NCBI GenBank assembly: GCA_007644065.1
Contig: VJWN01000016.1
Location: forward strand, 915,207-979,206
DNA: 64,000 nt
Reading direction: 5' to 3'
Source of the DNA: Margaritispora aquatica
Lineage: Eukaryota; Ascomycota; Leotiomycetes; Helotiales; Discinellaceae
Shown here: positions 10,271 through 24,559 of the stretch, piece after piece
Layout of the letters: every line of letters starts with the position of its first letter
Position numbering within the stretch: the first letter of the stretch is position 1
Notes under the pieces: generated by a model
What the model was told of the DNA's origin: nothing
What the model saw: only the letters and a program-made list of their open reading frames with translations
The model's database searches: none
Made by a program: the position numbers and the translations under genes

Positions 10271-10848
10271 TAGAAATGGTCTTGGGCTAGATGGGGTATG
10301 TCTGCATCCGAAAGGTGAACTTGATGAAATTGTTTGAGGTATAGGTAAGGAACTGTGCTCAGTTGAGTTTTACCCCGTTCTTTTCTAAGGTAGTTCATTA
10401 TAGGTATCTGTCTGCACCCCCAAGGACAAACTATCTTTCTCCAGAAGCCCCCAGATATTGCTGTTCATGCTTTTCCCTCTACCAACCCTATGATCAGTTC
10501 CAACTTCCTCCACATCTAGAATGACTCTAAACGATCCTATATCACAGCTCGCATGCACCGGAGCTGAGCCTATGCTATGAAAGGCTCTTAAGTACATAAG
10601 CATGACTTTGATGCTTAGCAAAGCGAAGAATTACTCGCGTTGAGTTGCCAAGAGTCGACGTGTTTTGGTACACTACGCTATGAGGAGTTTTCCGGTCTGT
10701 TATTTGCTGCAAGAAATTACTGCTTATAGATTGTGAGTGTACGGGTATGTTAATGCATACAATGTTGCGGCAATTCAGTTCAATCTAAGTACCAGCATAT
10801 GGCTCGTCCTCCATTTTCCAATCCACGTGTGTATGCATGTAGTCAAAC

Positions 10849-12094
10849 TCATCCCCACACCTGCCGACAACTAATATTCAGCCTCTTCCCTCGCATGTAT
10901 CCCCTCCATTTCTCGTACATTTTCTCCTCGCTCCCCTCTCCGTCCCCAGAAACCACAGGCCAATCCCCCAACCACTGCGGACACGTCCCCGCCATAATCT
11001 TCGGCATCGCATGCCAGCACCACCTCGTCTCGCCGCCCATCCAGACGCAATCGCCACTCCTAACACGCAAAACACACATCTCCATCTCCCTATTATCCTC
11101 TCCCTCCGTCTGATCCTCCTTCCCCGTTCCATTCCCCAACTCCTTCTCCCTCGACAAGACAAAAAGCCCATCGCAGCCCAACGTGAAAGATGCTAAGCCG
11201 CGCTCACACAGCTCCGACACGTCACGGTGCACGGGCATGTAGTCCTTCGCGCTATACAGCAGCACGACGCCGCTCTCAGGCTCGAAACTCGACTTGAATA
11301 GCGTGCGTACCAGGGCGGCGATGTCGGGTGGGAAGGGCGATGGTGAGACGGGTGCGTAAGAGCGGGTGGTCCAATCATATTGCGAACCGAGGGTTAGCCA
11401 GCGCAACTTTTTGGAGAGGAATTGGGTAGGGTTGAGCGGCTTATGGGATTGTGCTGAGTGTGGGTTTAGAGGCGTAAGGGTTTGAGTGGGGAGGCGTGAC
11501 GAGGGGTGGTGTGTGAAGAATGAGGTGTTGGAAGAGGCGGTTGAGGGGGACGGAACAGGGTACGGGATTGAGTAGTCGCCGTGTAGGTTTGTTTTGTGCA
11601 GTGGGTTGGCGAGATCCCGGTGGAGTAGGGAGTTGAGCATTATGACTTGACATTCTGGTGGGAGGAGTGATGGTAGGATACGCAGTCCTGGATATGTCAG
11701 CAAAACTTCTCTCTCCAAGGCTAGTAAATAGAGGAGACTTACCAGGAAAGTCTTTGTGTTCATAAATCGTGCAAGCTTCAGGGAGTCCACCATCCACACC
11801 ATCTTCATTCCCTCCTCTCCCTGCTCTGAAAGCCTTACTTGCTTTCTCGATCAATTCAGAGGACACAGAATCAGCAGGGAAGATGCGATCTTTCTGTGCA
11901 TCCGTCAAGCCACGGCAGAAGTCAACGATGTCAAGATCTTCCTCGACGGCTGCATCGCTCATCTTTTGGTATTTCTTGTACACATTGCATATTGCCTGCG
12001 GAGGAATAGCATGTGTGTCATGTTTGCGCTTCTCCTGGCATGCATTAGTAGAGCAACCTTTTATTGATGGGAAGCTCACATTGGTTTCGTCCAT
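10849..12094 (-). CDS. ALKBH1-like 2-oxoglutarate/Fe(II) dioxygenase (AlkB family)
   Basis: Two exons on the minus strand, 12094-11743 and 11687-10849, with a 55-nt intron (GTAAGT...CCAG). They give about 396 residues. Near the N-terminus is the IPPQAICNVYKKYQKM block seen in ALKBH1-type proteins. The catalytic double-stranded beta-helix has LRWLTLGSQYDWTTRSY, the iron ligands HRD (His271, Asp273) and a distal His at about 343 (WCWHAM). The 2-oxoglutarate-binding RLNxxxR motif lies near 386-392. ALKBH1 homologues demethylate nucleic acids (tRNA m1A, DNA or RNA), and the exact substrate here is unknown. Residues about 155-200 and 305-320 are unusually polar insertions. The start is uncertain: the frame stays open up to 12247, and I chose ATG 12094 because the conserved part begins soon after it. 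Confidence 0.85.
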
Positions 12095-15000
12095 GATCAC
12101 GTGTTCGATCACTATCCCACGTTTGAGGCTAGGTAAGGCTCCTTGGGCTGGGTTCTGTAGAATTATACGGATTCTTGTAGAACTTACTTTTGATACACAG
12201 CCATAGAATGGTCTTTGCGCGAATCTGAATATGGACATTGACCGCAAAGGGGAGAGCGTCGTGATCTGGCAGAATCTTTCGAAATGGTCAGATCTCTTTA
12301 GCGAATGGCGCTAGTGGTTTAGCGCGCCTCTTGAAAGGGTTTGTCTGCTCAGTATCCAAACACTTCAAAGATCAAAGACCAAGACGAATATTTTCGAGTA
12401 TAAGAAACTATCTGTATTTAAATTTATTGATGATACTGGTTATGTGATAGTTATTTGGTGAATTTAATTTATAATTGCTAGAACTCCTCGGTTGGAAGCG
12501 GGCGACGAAGGTAATCAGTGTGTGATTCATTCAATACCTCACTATTTTGATCGTGTCAACTTTGTTGTATTTGGGAATTGTCTTTAGATTTCCAGTAGTT
12601 ACATATGAAGATCAAAAAGTTATTCTCTTCGTTGATGTCAGCCGAAGTGGTGCTCAACCGCATTTTGATGAATTTAGCTCAGATGAACACATGGACAACT
12701 TAACATTATTGCTCATAACCTCGTAGTCTATACTCAGCAGTTTTTATAGATATATTGATCGAAAGGGTTGACTAGGAGGTTTAACTTAAACAGCTCCGCC
12801 TTGGACGACACCGGAAGGGATATTTCGTCTATATCACCTCAATCTAGATCCCCCAAGCCGATATCAAAGCAGTGCCTACCCTACATTACTGACTAAGCTG
12901 GGTTCGTCTCAATACCAACTCTAATCTTCCTGAATGACAACAATACTTACTTCTTCTATCCCAGGTCTTCGGGTTGAATGACAGTGGGCAGACAAGATAA
13001 CTTGAGGAAAGTGAAGTGCCTAAGACAAGCAGGTTGTAACGAAGGATCCTTGGGAGATGGCCCCGTGACGTTAGCAGCGGAATCCATCGCTATGCTGGCT
13101 GTTCTTGATGACACGCATCCCAATGGCGAGCGTGGATGATAATCCTCTTCAGCATTTGCTGCGAGTGGTTTGGTGCAGGCTGAGCGAGGTGACGGAACCA
13201 CCATCCAGGAGAGGTGAACAACTTAGCTAAAGATACGATGTATATATTTTATCAAATCGATAACATCACCTCAGTCTTCTGTGTAGAGGTCTCACTCACA
13301 ATCGTAAGATGATGCACTGTTGCCCCTTGTTCTTGACGATTCTGCTAATATCGTCACATCTCCAGGATCAACAACGAGAATCGATCTGAAAGTTAGCAAA
13401 CACAGTCCGCTCTTCGTCCATTGTAAGACAGCGACGAAGGCACGGAGGTGGCAATACTTTGCAACGAAGTTTAATAGAAAGAGGCCGCCGTGGGGAGATA
13501 CCTTCAGCAGTCAGTCAGTCCAGCAAGCAGGAAAACAACAAAGTAATTGACTTCACAAATGAGCACAACTGTACAGCTACATTAGCGTCACACTGTTTAA
13601 ATTTGACAACCGAGATATTTTAAATCAGGGAGGGAGTAATGACACACAACAAAATTTCGTGGACGATATAAACCGGAAGCTAGAATATGAACACAGTATA
13701 ACGAAATTAAAAAAAAACATCCCCGAGGTTACATTCACAGTCTCAATCACAGTCATGGTCATACTCACAGTCATGGTACTACACACACTATAGCATAGCA
13801 TAGCAGAGCAAAGAGACTGAATAGAGGATTCATTCCAACTCTCGATTCGGGGCATAGCCTACGAAGACAACTAAGCCAGATATCGAGCGAAAAACTCGCA
13901 TAGCGTTATCTCAATAGCTCCGAGAGTAATAATCATTCCCATTAGCGACCTATTTAGCTACCCACCTCTTCTCATTCCTACTCTCCACTTCCTATCCCCA
14001 TCCTCTTTCATTTACTCCTACTCCCCTATCCAACAAGAAGCTCTTCTTACCCCCCCAAACCATCCCAAGAGAAAAAAGCCCCCAAAAAACCCCACACATA
14101 TCCTGCCCAAGCTGCATAACCGTTTCTTTCAGACCGTTCACGAGTGTCGAAGATAATTTGGGTATGTGCATGTAGATGTAGTACTGCCCTCCACTACGCT
14201 ACGTTAAATCATGCTACTGAGCCTGACTGAACAACTGTGGTATAGAGAAGATATGAGAGAAAGGCAAACATGTAAGAGACAAGCAGATGGTAATGGTAAT
14301 ATCAACATTTCATATCGATTCGATGCACAAATACTCTCTCTGTCCTCCCTACACCTTTAGAACTTGGAATTTGGAATCGAAAAATATACCTGCATTGCAA
14401 CCCAGAAGATATTTCTGGGCATTGATCCTATCGACCGCAACAACCTCGAGCAGCAAATTGTGAATATAGATGGTCTGCCACTGATACACTTCTTCCCATT
14501 TCCCATAGAATTGCAAAATATAATAACTAAGCTAGAAATGCTAATACGAATAGATTGTGATAGTCAGTTAAATATTTCCTAGCGATATCCATAGCTCTCA
14601 ATGTATATGTCTATGTCTGGGTATCCATGTATCTATGTATCTATTGACATCAAAGATCCAAAGTGTTGTCTTGAAGTTGGTGGTTAAGTCCTTTAGTTAT
14701 CCCACCTTACCCCTTCTCCCCATAGACAGCAATACCTACCATACCTACCCCACAAAGCAATCCAGGAGAAAGAGATTAAAGCATCGTATCGCTAGTATCA
14801 CTATATAGTATTAGTATCGTCATAGCCTCCTCCTTATGTCGCTGTGCCAGCCAAATCTCCCCTTCGATTCGACTTGAAAATGAAATGAAAATTGAAGCGA
14901 AATCACATGATTCACAATATATTCCATCTGGACCAGTAAATCAAATCAATCACGATGGAAATAGAAATAGAACACAAGAAAGGAAAGAGAAAAAGAGAGA

Positions 15001-15450
15001 GAAAAGGAATCGATGGGAGATATATATACTCCTCACCTCTTCTTCCCCCTCACTTCACATCAAACTATGCAAAGAAGACCCATTCGTATACCCATACATT
15101 CATCTATAATATAAGCACCTAGGAACAAACTTTCAAACCATGTATGTTCAAGCTTGCATTGCATTACATTCATTCCAACCAGTCAGTATAGCTATATACA
15201 TGCTATACATACGACTACCTTGAGCATCATCATCCTCAGTGCATACTTCTACAGAGGTAAGGTACTGACTGGTACCGGTACTTTCAATTAACCACCACCA
15301 ACACCAACACCCATCCATCTATACCCTCAGGGCCTAAGGGGATGTTGGGATCCCAGACCAGACCAGACCAGACAAGACACAGACAATCCCACAATCCCAC
15401 AAACACAAACACCCCCGAATCCCACAAGGCTGAATCGAATTGAAATAAAA
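12095..15450. other. Gene desert, first part
   Basis: No supported gene. Frames are short, with no splice-linked family signal that I can recognise. From about 13.6 kb the top strand becomes rich in pyrimidines and in short A/T and C runs. The region begins directly upstream of the AlkB-like gene, so its first few hundred bases probably hold that promoter. Confidence 0.5.
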
Positions 15451-15812
15451 TGAATTGAATAGAATGGCCAAAGTCATCCTTGTCTTGTATCGTCTTTCTC
15501 GCCTTGTTCACATTCGAAAATTCGAAAGCTCAAGTCAACAATTCGATCGTCCCCTCCCCTCCCCTCAAAAGAAGTCACGAAGAAGACGAGATGAGACGAG
15601 ACGAGACGAGACGAGACCAGACCAGACCAGACCAGACCAGACGGGTTTGTCTCATCTCATCCCATCTCTCACCTCTTCTCTCCAAACTCCTTCCATCATT
15701 CTCGATTTCGATCTCCATCTCCATCTCCATCCTCGGCCCAACAAAGCATGACCAGACCCTCCACTTTCCATCCGAAATATCATCAGACGCCAATCTCTCT
15801 CTCACACACACA
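15360..15812 (+). repeat. Cluster of pentamer and dinucleotide microsatellites
   Basis: This cluster includes a CAGAC run at about 15358-15376, a GAGAC run that turns into CAGAC at about 15588-15641, CCATCT repeats near 15712-15730, and a CA-type run at about 15803-15830. Long open frames that cross it are products of the repeats, not genes. Confidence 0.8.
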
Positions 15813-16159
15813 CACACTCACACACACACATGCGGGGAAGATTCACTCACTCACTCTCCTACAGCACACAATCACAAGCACAAGACGTTTCATTCATTCA
15901 TTCACTCGGCAGAGTTCAGACCGACCCTCTTTCTGCCTCCGGTTCCTCCCTCCCTCCCCCCCTCACCCACTCAGACTCAGTACCGTACAGTGCCGTACCA
16001 TACTCGCTTGCTCACTTGCTCACTCCGACACTCTCACACATTAACACATTAACCGGTACGGTACGGAGACACGGTATGTAACAGACAGTAAGTTACAGAG
16101 CGAGCCAGCCATCCCGGTCTCAAGACGACTCACTCTGCGACTCTCACTCTCACGCTTCA

Positions 16160-16256
16160 GTAAGCGAGCAAGCAATTAATCAATCAATCAACCAAGCAAG
16201 CAATCAATCAATCAATCAATCAAGCAACCAAGCAATCAAGCAATCAAGCAATCAAT
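16160..16256 (+). repeat. CAAT/CAAG tetranucleotide array
   Basis: The period is four over roughly 95 bp, mixing CAAT and CAAG units. It lies inside the gene desert with no coding sequence nearby. A CCAT run follows at about 16370-16388, and an ACGAA run at about 16489-16513. Confidence 0.8.
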
Positions 16257-18037
16257 AGCCGTAAATCCCAATATCACACAAATGAAGAGTGTATATCTCT
16301 CCAGCACGGCGGTACATACGGCTACGGTACCTTGGACCGCGGTACCTCTGACCGTGATACCGCGATACCATCCATCCATCCATCCATGGACAAGGCAGGT
16401 GCAAAACGCAAATGCAATCACCCGTAAGTAGTCCAATCGCAAAAAGTGCTCAAACTCAACTCAACTCAACTCAGCTACCAACGCAACAGAAACGAAACGA
16501 AACGAAACGAAACCAGACTCCCAACGAACTATAGCACCTGCGGAGTAAGTACCGTATCGTGTCGTGTCGTAGTTAGTCCCTCTCTCCCTCGATCGAAGTA
16601 TCGAAGTTGCAAGTCCGTCTTTTCTCTATCAAAGAAAATAAGCCATCACCGAATCGAGATCCAGATCCCATATCCATATCCATATCTACCCGATCCGATA
16701 AGATGTAGTGCGTAGATAGCTCCACAGAAGCAGTCAAGTCAAGTCAAGTCAAGTGATAGATAGGCATTTCATTTCATTTCACTCAGTATTTTTCTCTCTC
16801 CACGATGTTTGATGGATAGACCGAAAGAAAGAAAGAAAAAAAATACCTAACATCGGCGCAATCCTCCCAAAGGAGCACATGTTGCGAACGAACAAAGCAA
16901 AATCACCACCAGATTCCTCCTTCCAGTCCGATGATTACCTCAGGGTTACGGTACTAGCTACTGCTGCAAATCATACATCTCCGATACTGTCTGTGTGGTA
17001 GTGGTGATTGATGATGATTGATGGTTAGTGATGGTCGGCAGTTAAGTTCCAAAGCAGTAACACCTCCATGAATCTGATGCTTGCCGAGATCTCATCGTCG
17101 TCGTTGCGCCGAGAAAAAGAAAACATATCCCCTGCCCCTCATCGCTTACAGCAGCATCAGCAATAGCAGCAAGCAATAAAGCGATCAATTAATGGCCAAC
17201 GAATGAACCCATCCATACATTACCACACGCACACTATCATATCAATTCGCAAGAGACACCGCTCTTGAACGTTTGTCCCCTCGCCTCGCCTCGTACTCGT
17301 GTGGAGTGGGTGTGCGATCGGTAATAAGATCTGCAACATATCATAATAGAAAAATGGTTCGATTACCGCTTGCTTGCCTTGCCAAAGAAAAAAAAAAAAA
17401 AAAAATTGGATTCGTAACTGATTGTCTGATATCACTTTCTGGTTTTTTTTTATTTTTTTATTAATATTGAGGCTTGAAGGGAAAGGGCAAGCCCAATTCA
17501 TGCAGCCTCTCAAATCACCATCACCATCACCATCACCCACTCACAGCCTCCTCCTTTTGCACCCGCAGCTAGCTGGCTGGGGCTCAGTGAGGAGTGAGAG
17601 CCACTGGATTGGCCAGCATGCAAACAAAACGCATGCCTTTCGCGAGGAGAGAGCGCGTCAAGGGGAGCTTCGAGAGCTGCACGACAGAGGCACAGAACGT
17701 GGCGTCAGAGAAGGGAAGGGTGTTTCGTTTCGTTTGCTTGAGATCCTTCCGTCCACTTTACATCTCGGGACGCTCATTCATTCGCACGCCTCACTGCGAC
17801 AGTGCGAGAGGACCCCCTCCGTACAGCGCAGGATTAATTGCAATTCGCTCAGGAACCGGATATGGCATCCTTGTGTTTCTGTGACGGGACTACAAGTGAA
17901 ATGGCGACTTTTGATAAAAACGACGCCGTTTGACTGTCTTGAAGCACCAAACCCCAATTGCCGATTGCCCGTTTCGGATCGGTGCAGGAAAAACCTGTTC
18001 TCCGCACACGAGAGGGAGAAGGTTGGCGCAGGGAGGG

Positions 18038-18046
18038 TATAAAATA
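18038..18046 (+). promoter_or_regulatory. Isolated TATA-box-like element
   Basis: The sequence TATAAAATA is preceded by a GC-rich GGGAGGG segment. This is the arrangement of a strong core promoter, but no coding sequence follows within several kilobases on the plus strand. It may start a noncoding transcript or be chance. Confidence 0.3.
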
Positions 18047-21000
18047 TGGAATATAGTTCCTCCCCGCCCCTTCATTGGCCGCGGAAGCCAGCCCGTCAGA
18101 TTCGAATCGTCATGTGCTTTCTACTTTATTTCGCTCATGAACACGCTGCTTTTACCATCGCTTGCCTATCTCCGTCCATTGCCAGCCACGAGATTATCTT
18201 TCCTGTTCATTTGGCGCAACCGACATAAGAACTTCAGCTTTGAGTATAGATAAATGTCTTAGATTAACTTCGCGCCAGCAAGTGCGAAGAGGCGGTGGAC
18301 ACAATCGTGACTTGAAAACCGTCAAAACCGGTTGTCTCGGACATACGTGGCATTGAGAGTTATAGTAGTTTTGCTTTTTGCCCAGCGTGTCCAGTATTCT
18401 ATCGAAAAGCAAACGAAACGCCGATGAGATAAATGAGGGCGGATGAGGTGATGTGTGGAGATCAGAGACATATATGCGATCCGAGAAAGTAATATCAAAA
18501 TCTGGGTGCTCGGACTGGCGGTGAGATTCTAGATTTTGGTAGAAGCTATGCTTGCCAGCCATTCGAATAAGCTGGAGGAACTCTTGACGCTGGTGCTGCA
18601 TCTGAGATATCGAGAAGGAAAGAAAACCGGTGATATGACATGTACACAGGGTTCAAGCCTCATCTGAAGTTCAACCTCTGCTTCATTACTCGACAACGAT
18701 GTGTTTGATAACCAGGCATCTCCATGTTTTGCTTTGATTCTTCACGAACTCGCTTGCATGAGAAATATTGATTCACTGCATCATCAGCATCATCACATGA
18801 TAGCTAAAATGTCTCGTAAATCATTCCAGTCGTTTTCGAGATTCGATGGTCTTGAAGATATTGATTGTTTGGTTTCAAAATGGACTCGTCCGTGACCTTC
18901 CCGAGCTGGAGGCATGAAACTGCAGGCAATCAAAAGTGAGGCTTTTCGGCAAAAGGTGAACGAACGTGCCAAGCCGGCCACATTCTTCCTCAGCTTCCAT
19001 TGTGTACATTCTACGCTTTGGGCATGTAGTGGAGATATGGTGTTTTTGATATAATCTGGAAATTGTTATGATGACCTTGTGACAGGGTGGACTGAATCTC
19101 GGGCAACGAGTCTTGCCACAGTGCTGGATTGGAATGGCGAATCGATTCCGGCAGGTCGTATTAACTAACGTATTACCACTCGATAGCATTTTCAAATCAG
19201 GTTAGGCGGCCAATGGAAACACTTCCAAACCAGTCAGAAACGAGGGCGTAAAGTGCGAACTCTCCCTGTGAACTTGTTTTTAAAGCGAAAATCAAATCTT
19301 ATCCAGATGGAGCAGTTGTCCGAAAACGACCAGACGATGGAACTTGCCGCTCGCTTTGCTGTGCGCTTTTTGATTAAGAAAATTACACTCTAAAAAATGC
19401 CCCCAAATTCAATTAGCTGTTTAAAACGTCTCAAAGAGCCGGAGCTAAGTACTTTCCGTTCGTATTTAAGCTTCGTACTCGGTTATTACCAGAAAGCCGC
19501 CATGATGAAGCAGCACGATTCGTGCACTTCGGTTCTGGCGGGATTCAATCCAATGGAAATGATGAGAGGAGATCTCTGATATCATATCATCGCCGATCTT
19601 ATGCTTTCCTGTGCATCCGGTGCATTTACCTTTACCAGAAGAATTTGCATGTGCAGGTTGATTTCTTTTCCAAATTCGAGAGAACCAGGCAGCTAGCTTG
19701 ATGTCAGGTACCATTGTTATTGATTGTCTACGCACGATGAGATGAGGTTGAAATTGAGGTTGGCATGGCATGTGTGGACAAGCAAGCAACAAGCAAGCAT
19801 TGTGCGGAAGGAAGTCCAGGAGCAAAAAGCAACCCAGCTGTCAGACAGGGCTCAGGGACGGCACAGCGACGAGGCGTTCAACGGCTGTGGATGAGACGGA
19901 CCACACCAAGAAGAACCGCAGACGCACACCCGACGACGGACGGGGGACGGCAAAAAACCTGACCAGCAGGGCAGCTTGGAAGAAATCAAGGATGATGGCG
20001 CCCTTTTTTTCATTCCTGGTCTAGTCGAACTCTGGTGTGAAATGCATCCCTGCCCAGTCAGTCCTTCCGAGTTTCCCTGTCTCGAACCAGGACATGGGCC
20101 GGCATGGCACACTCCACCGTGCATCGCGAAGAGATGACAAGGACTGGAGGCGTTGAGAAACTTTTTGCCCTGCCGTTGAAGGAGTTTTGGAAAGTTTGGG
20201 AAGAGCACTCGGCAGCAACTTTCAAGAAAAGCCGAGGAAACGAAGTGCATTGTCATTGGTGAAGAATGAGAGCTGCGAGTATTGATTGGTGAGCAGAGCT
20301 GTGTATGACAGGTCGACTGTGCCACAGCTACGCATGGCGAGCGAGAGTAAGTCGAGACGAGAGACTTGAGAATGTGAAGAAAGAATGGATGAGCAAGTAA
20401 GTGGCTGCTTTTACCATTACCCAAAGTGAGGAAAGATTGATATCCTCTCCATACAGTACAGTACCTTGGGAGCTTTGGTGGGGTTTTGATGGTGGGGGAG
20501 ATATCACAGTTCGATAGGTAAGGATTGTGAGGAGAGCCTCTTGCGATCGCCCATCAGGATACTACTCGTACCCACCTTCACCTTCACCTTCACCATCCCA
20601 TCCCTTCCCCCTTCACACATCCACATCCCATCCTCTCTGGCGCACACAAGCAAGCTGACAACCCTCGAGGGGGAGCGACATGAACATGGCATGACATGGC
20701 ACATTTGACAGCGGTCCCCAACGGCTCCTGGTGCAAGTCAAGCAATGGATAGAGAGATCTCCGATTTGCGACCAGGCCCCTTAGCTGCCTTGAAGCTTTC
20801 ACATCCCCTTCATGCCCTGAGCAAGGGGGGAAGAACGGATGCCTGGAGTCCTTGAGGGTTCGTTGATGCTGCTGCTGCTACTGCTGCTGTTTCTGCCGCT
20901 GCCGCGAACCAGCAGTTGAGCAAGCAAGCAGACAGGCCAGCTTCAATTGCCGGGAATTCGAAGGGGTTGTTCAGCCTGGTCGAGTTCGATCTGCCGGCCA

Positions 21001-24000
21001 GGGTGAAAAGTAAGCGCAAAGTCCAAGCAAGAGGTTCATCGGATTATCTCCAACGTCACTTCGTGAAAGAGGTGTGTTTTGCGGTGACTTCTCCCTCACT
21101 TCCTCATTCATGCACATGTGGGTTAGTGCTCGCCGTTGACAAAAAGAACCATTACGGAGAGCGAGCGCGCTACGACGAATGTCTCTCGTGTCACACATCA
21201 CCTGCAGTGCAGCAGATGAGAAGAAGGAGCGAGATGAAATGGAATCTCGGAGACTCTTCCTCCTGAGGAGAAGGTCTCTCGTTCTTTTCCTCATTCCGGA
21301 TAAACTTGAGGGTCGTGGTGGTTGTGATGGTGGTGGGACGGGGGTAGTGATTGGTGGATCCGGTGGTGAGTGGTGAGTTGTGAGTTTTGGAGGAAGGAAC
21401 ATCCAAGGAGAGAAAGCGAGCGGCCAAGCTCAATTGTACGAATGGCAGGTACTGACTGACTGTACTGTAAGCGAATGCGTGAGTATTACTCTTGGAATTT
21501 TGATCCGTGAGTGACTAGTGCTGAGATGGGGGATATCGGTATCAGTATGCACCTAAAGGAGTTAAAGCGTATGGAGTCAGTCATCAGTGAGAGAAATATA
21601 CGTTTCAGAATATGCATTGGAGAATGAGAGTGGTGGACGGCGAAGTGAGATTGGGACATGTGAGGTTAGTTAGTTTAGTTAGATAATTAGTTAGTGGCGG
21701 TGAGGCGTATGCATTCTTTGATAATATTGGAACTCTCGGTTGGAAATGGAAATTGTCCATTGAAACTCTCCCTCGTGAGCATGATTGATGGTCCGCAATT
21801 TCAAGGTACGAACAAGTAGAATGGAAGGCTCATTCTGATTGTCCATCCGCAAAATCTATTTTCTGCTTACATGGTGAGACTGTGGAGGATTCTTGAGACC
21901 TGTCTCAGTTGTTACTTAGTATAGCATATGGTAATGGTCACGTTCAATGAGGGAGGTACTCAGTGCTCGTACCTTTTACCCACCACCTTACCTTTCTTTA
22001 CCTTAGGTACTGTAGGTACCTACGTAGAGAGAAACCAGCTCCGTGCCAAGTGAAGTCAAGTTCGCCCGAAGGAGGTAACGGTAGTCTTCTTAGCTTAGAA
22101 AAGAAAGCAAAAGGAAAGAAAAGAAACATGCAAAGTTTGGAGAATCACCATTATCAATCCTGACAAATCGACTCTTCAAACTCCGTGGCGTCCATATGTC
22201 CAATTATCGTACCACGCCATCGTTCACACGTCGCGTCGGCAAAAGGGTTTGATACATCGGACGTGTGTTGTTGATTGAGTACGATCCTAAATATCCTTGC
22301 AGTACAGTAGGTATCCATCATCCATCATCGATCCAATCCAGTTGATTACAGTACAGTACTGTATTGGTTCCGACCGACCGGAGTCTCTTGGGTGTTATTT
22401 GTTGGTGGTGGCGGTCTTAGTTCGCCGACTGCCTCTTTAGGGAAGTCATCTCCGAGCATGCCACTCGGTACGAGTAGGAGCTCATACGGTAGGTAGGTAC
22501 TCGTGTGCATGATGCGTCACAGTGAGTTTAGTGGTTTGTATTGTCTAGAATTGGATTCGGACTGGACTGAGCTTTACGAGGTCTTTGATCTTTGATCCTT
22601 TTCCTTTTATTTTTCATCAATGGATTTGAGGAAGGAGGATGAATGGAATGGAATGGAATGGAATTAGGGAGGCGGAATGAGAGGGCACGTGAGGCGAGGG
22701 GATATGATGACGAGATGTCTTCTCTGTTCGATCCATAAATGAATGGGTTTGAGAGTGGAGTTATGTTATAGGAAGGACCTTATTTCATTGGTTGCATTCG
22801 TTGGTATGTATGGGTCTGGGACTAGGATTAAGTAAGCAGTCGAGTAGTTTGGTATGTATTGGGTTGCAGTAGTCCGGAGAGAAAACAGGCAAGTACAGTA
22901 CAGTACAGTAGGATAAATGCTAATAATGCTAATCATTTTAAAGCTCACCTTACCCACCTTACCTATGTACCATACCGTACCGTATCGTACCGTATCGTAC
23001 CTGACCCTATGTATGAGTTCATGCCTACTGGTTATGTGATAGACTTGCTGACCTAATGCGCTTTATGTCCTACCTTGACCTTGGACTCTCAGCAACTCCT
23101 CACTTGGTTCGTTCGCATAATGAATGTACTTTAGGTAAATACCTGCCTCATGTAAGAATCACATTGTTGCCTTTGAGAGGTCGACATTGTACTTTTCAAC
23201 CCCCGATGATTGTTCTACTGTAATCATACCTCACCTTATCTACCTTACCTTAGTCTTCTTTCCTAATAGCTTCGGTACTTTAGTTGCTACGTACCCTAAG
23301 GTATGTTTGATCGTCAGTCTTTTGTTGCATTCAGATCTCTGATAATATTCTTAACCCAAGTGACATAAGTGGTTATTTGATTCTTATTGTATCTCGATAT
23401 ACGACCTTCCAGATTCCAGATTCTAGATTCCGGAGCTTTTTTTTTTGTTTTTTTTGTTTTGTTTTGTGCGTTTACAAGGGTCCAAAGCTATCCGTCTGCA
23501 CCTGCACCATCCACCTTCCCTGTCGTTCGAGACTTTCGAGACTTTCGAGAGAAAGAGCTGCTGCAGCTGTACCTAGCCTCGCTGAGCTGGAACTGGGAGC
23601 TGGAACTGGGAGCTGGAGCTGGAGCTGGAGCTGAGCTTTTTTGTCTCTTGTCTTGTCTTCTTCTCACCACCACCACCACTCACCACCCACCCTGGATCCC
23701 TGAACCCTTTTACCCTTTTTTACGAACCACTCGATCTCTCTCGTTGGGTGAAGCCGCTGGATGCAAGCTGGGTAAACCTGGCCTGCCAAAACTGCCAAAA
23801 CTGCTAAAACTGCCAAACCTTTTTGACAAGTCTGAGATTTTCGCATTTGAATCATCTCATCATCCAATCATTCTTTCCATCCTGTCTGATCAAGCTTTTG
23901 GTACAGTAGGGGAGGGTATAGGCTATAGATAGGCAGGCAACCCAACCTAGGCATTTCACCCTTCCCTTCCCTTCCCTTGTGCTTCTCCTTCGATGGGTTC

Positions 24001-24559
24001 TGGTTCTGGTTCTGGTTCTGGTTCTTTTTCAAGGATTTTTATGGGATCCCGTCCGTCCGTCCTATCCCTATCCCTATCCCTATCCCAGCACGAAAGTAAG
24101 TCAACATCCTCGTCGCGTGCGCCTTTTTCCCCTTTTCCCCTTTCCCCCCTCCCTTCCCCTCCCCTCCCCTCCACTTTGAAGACCCATTTCTTCACGTTTT
24201 TTGTCATCCTTTTGGGACCCCCCCCCTTTTGAAAGTCTAAAAGTGTAAAAGTTCATCCCCTCTCCTCCCAACCCCTATCCTTGCTTCCCGTAACGGTACC
24301 AGTACCCTCACCTTACCTCACCTCACCTCACCTCACCACACCGCAACGCACGCACTTCAACAGCACAGCACAGTACAGTACATATTGGACTTTTTGTTTG
24401 TTTGTTTGTTGTGTACCTGCCCTCCCCCTCCCCTCAGTTGCAGGGAACAGAGAGAGACCAACACATGCAAAACCGTTGAAGCTACGACCTACCTTAGGCT
24501 AACACTTCCAAACCACGAACAGCACCCTACACTAAGATACCTACCTTCCTCCTACCTTC

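Larger units (their letters stand above)
9758..10848. other. Convergent intergenic region with two perfect hairpins and a TAGGG repeat
   Basis: The RTA1-like and AlkB-like genes converge on this 1.09-kb region, so it is expected to hold both 3' ends. It carries two adjacent perfect inverted repeats (10004-10047) and a G-rich pentamer array (10214-10270), listed separately. No gene is seen. Confidence 0.6.

Noticed and set aside
15480..16052. 190-codon plus-strand frame
   Set aside because: It crosses several microsatellites (GAGAC, CAGAC, CA), and its residues are repeat products.
16160..16256. Regular repeats that might suggest a CRISPR array
   Set aside because: The period is four bases with no unique spacers, and the organism is a eukaryote; it is a microsatellite.
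18194..18601. 135-codon minus-strand frame preceded by an acceptor-like CTCAG
   Set aside because: It is the best-looking frame in the desert, but I recognise no family and can define no upstream exon. It should be searched against databases before it is called a gene.
19852..20424. 190-codon minus-strand frame in the gene desert
   Set aside because: The translation is rich in Ser, Cys and Pro with no domain-like pattern, no splice support and no consistent hydrophobic core; it looks like chance.
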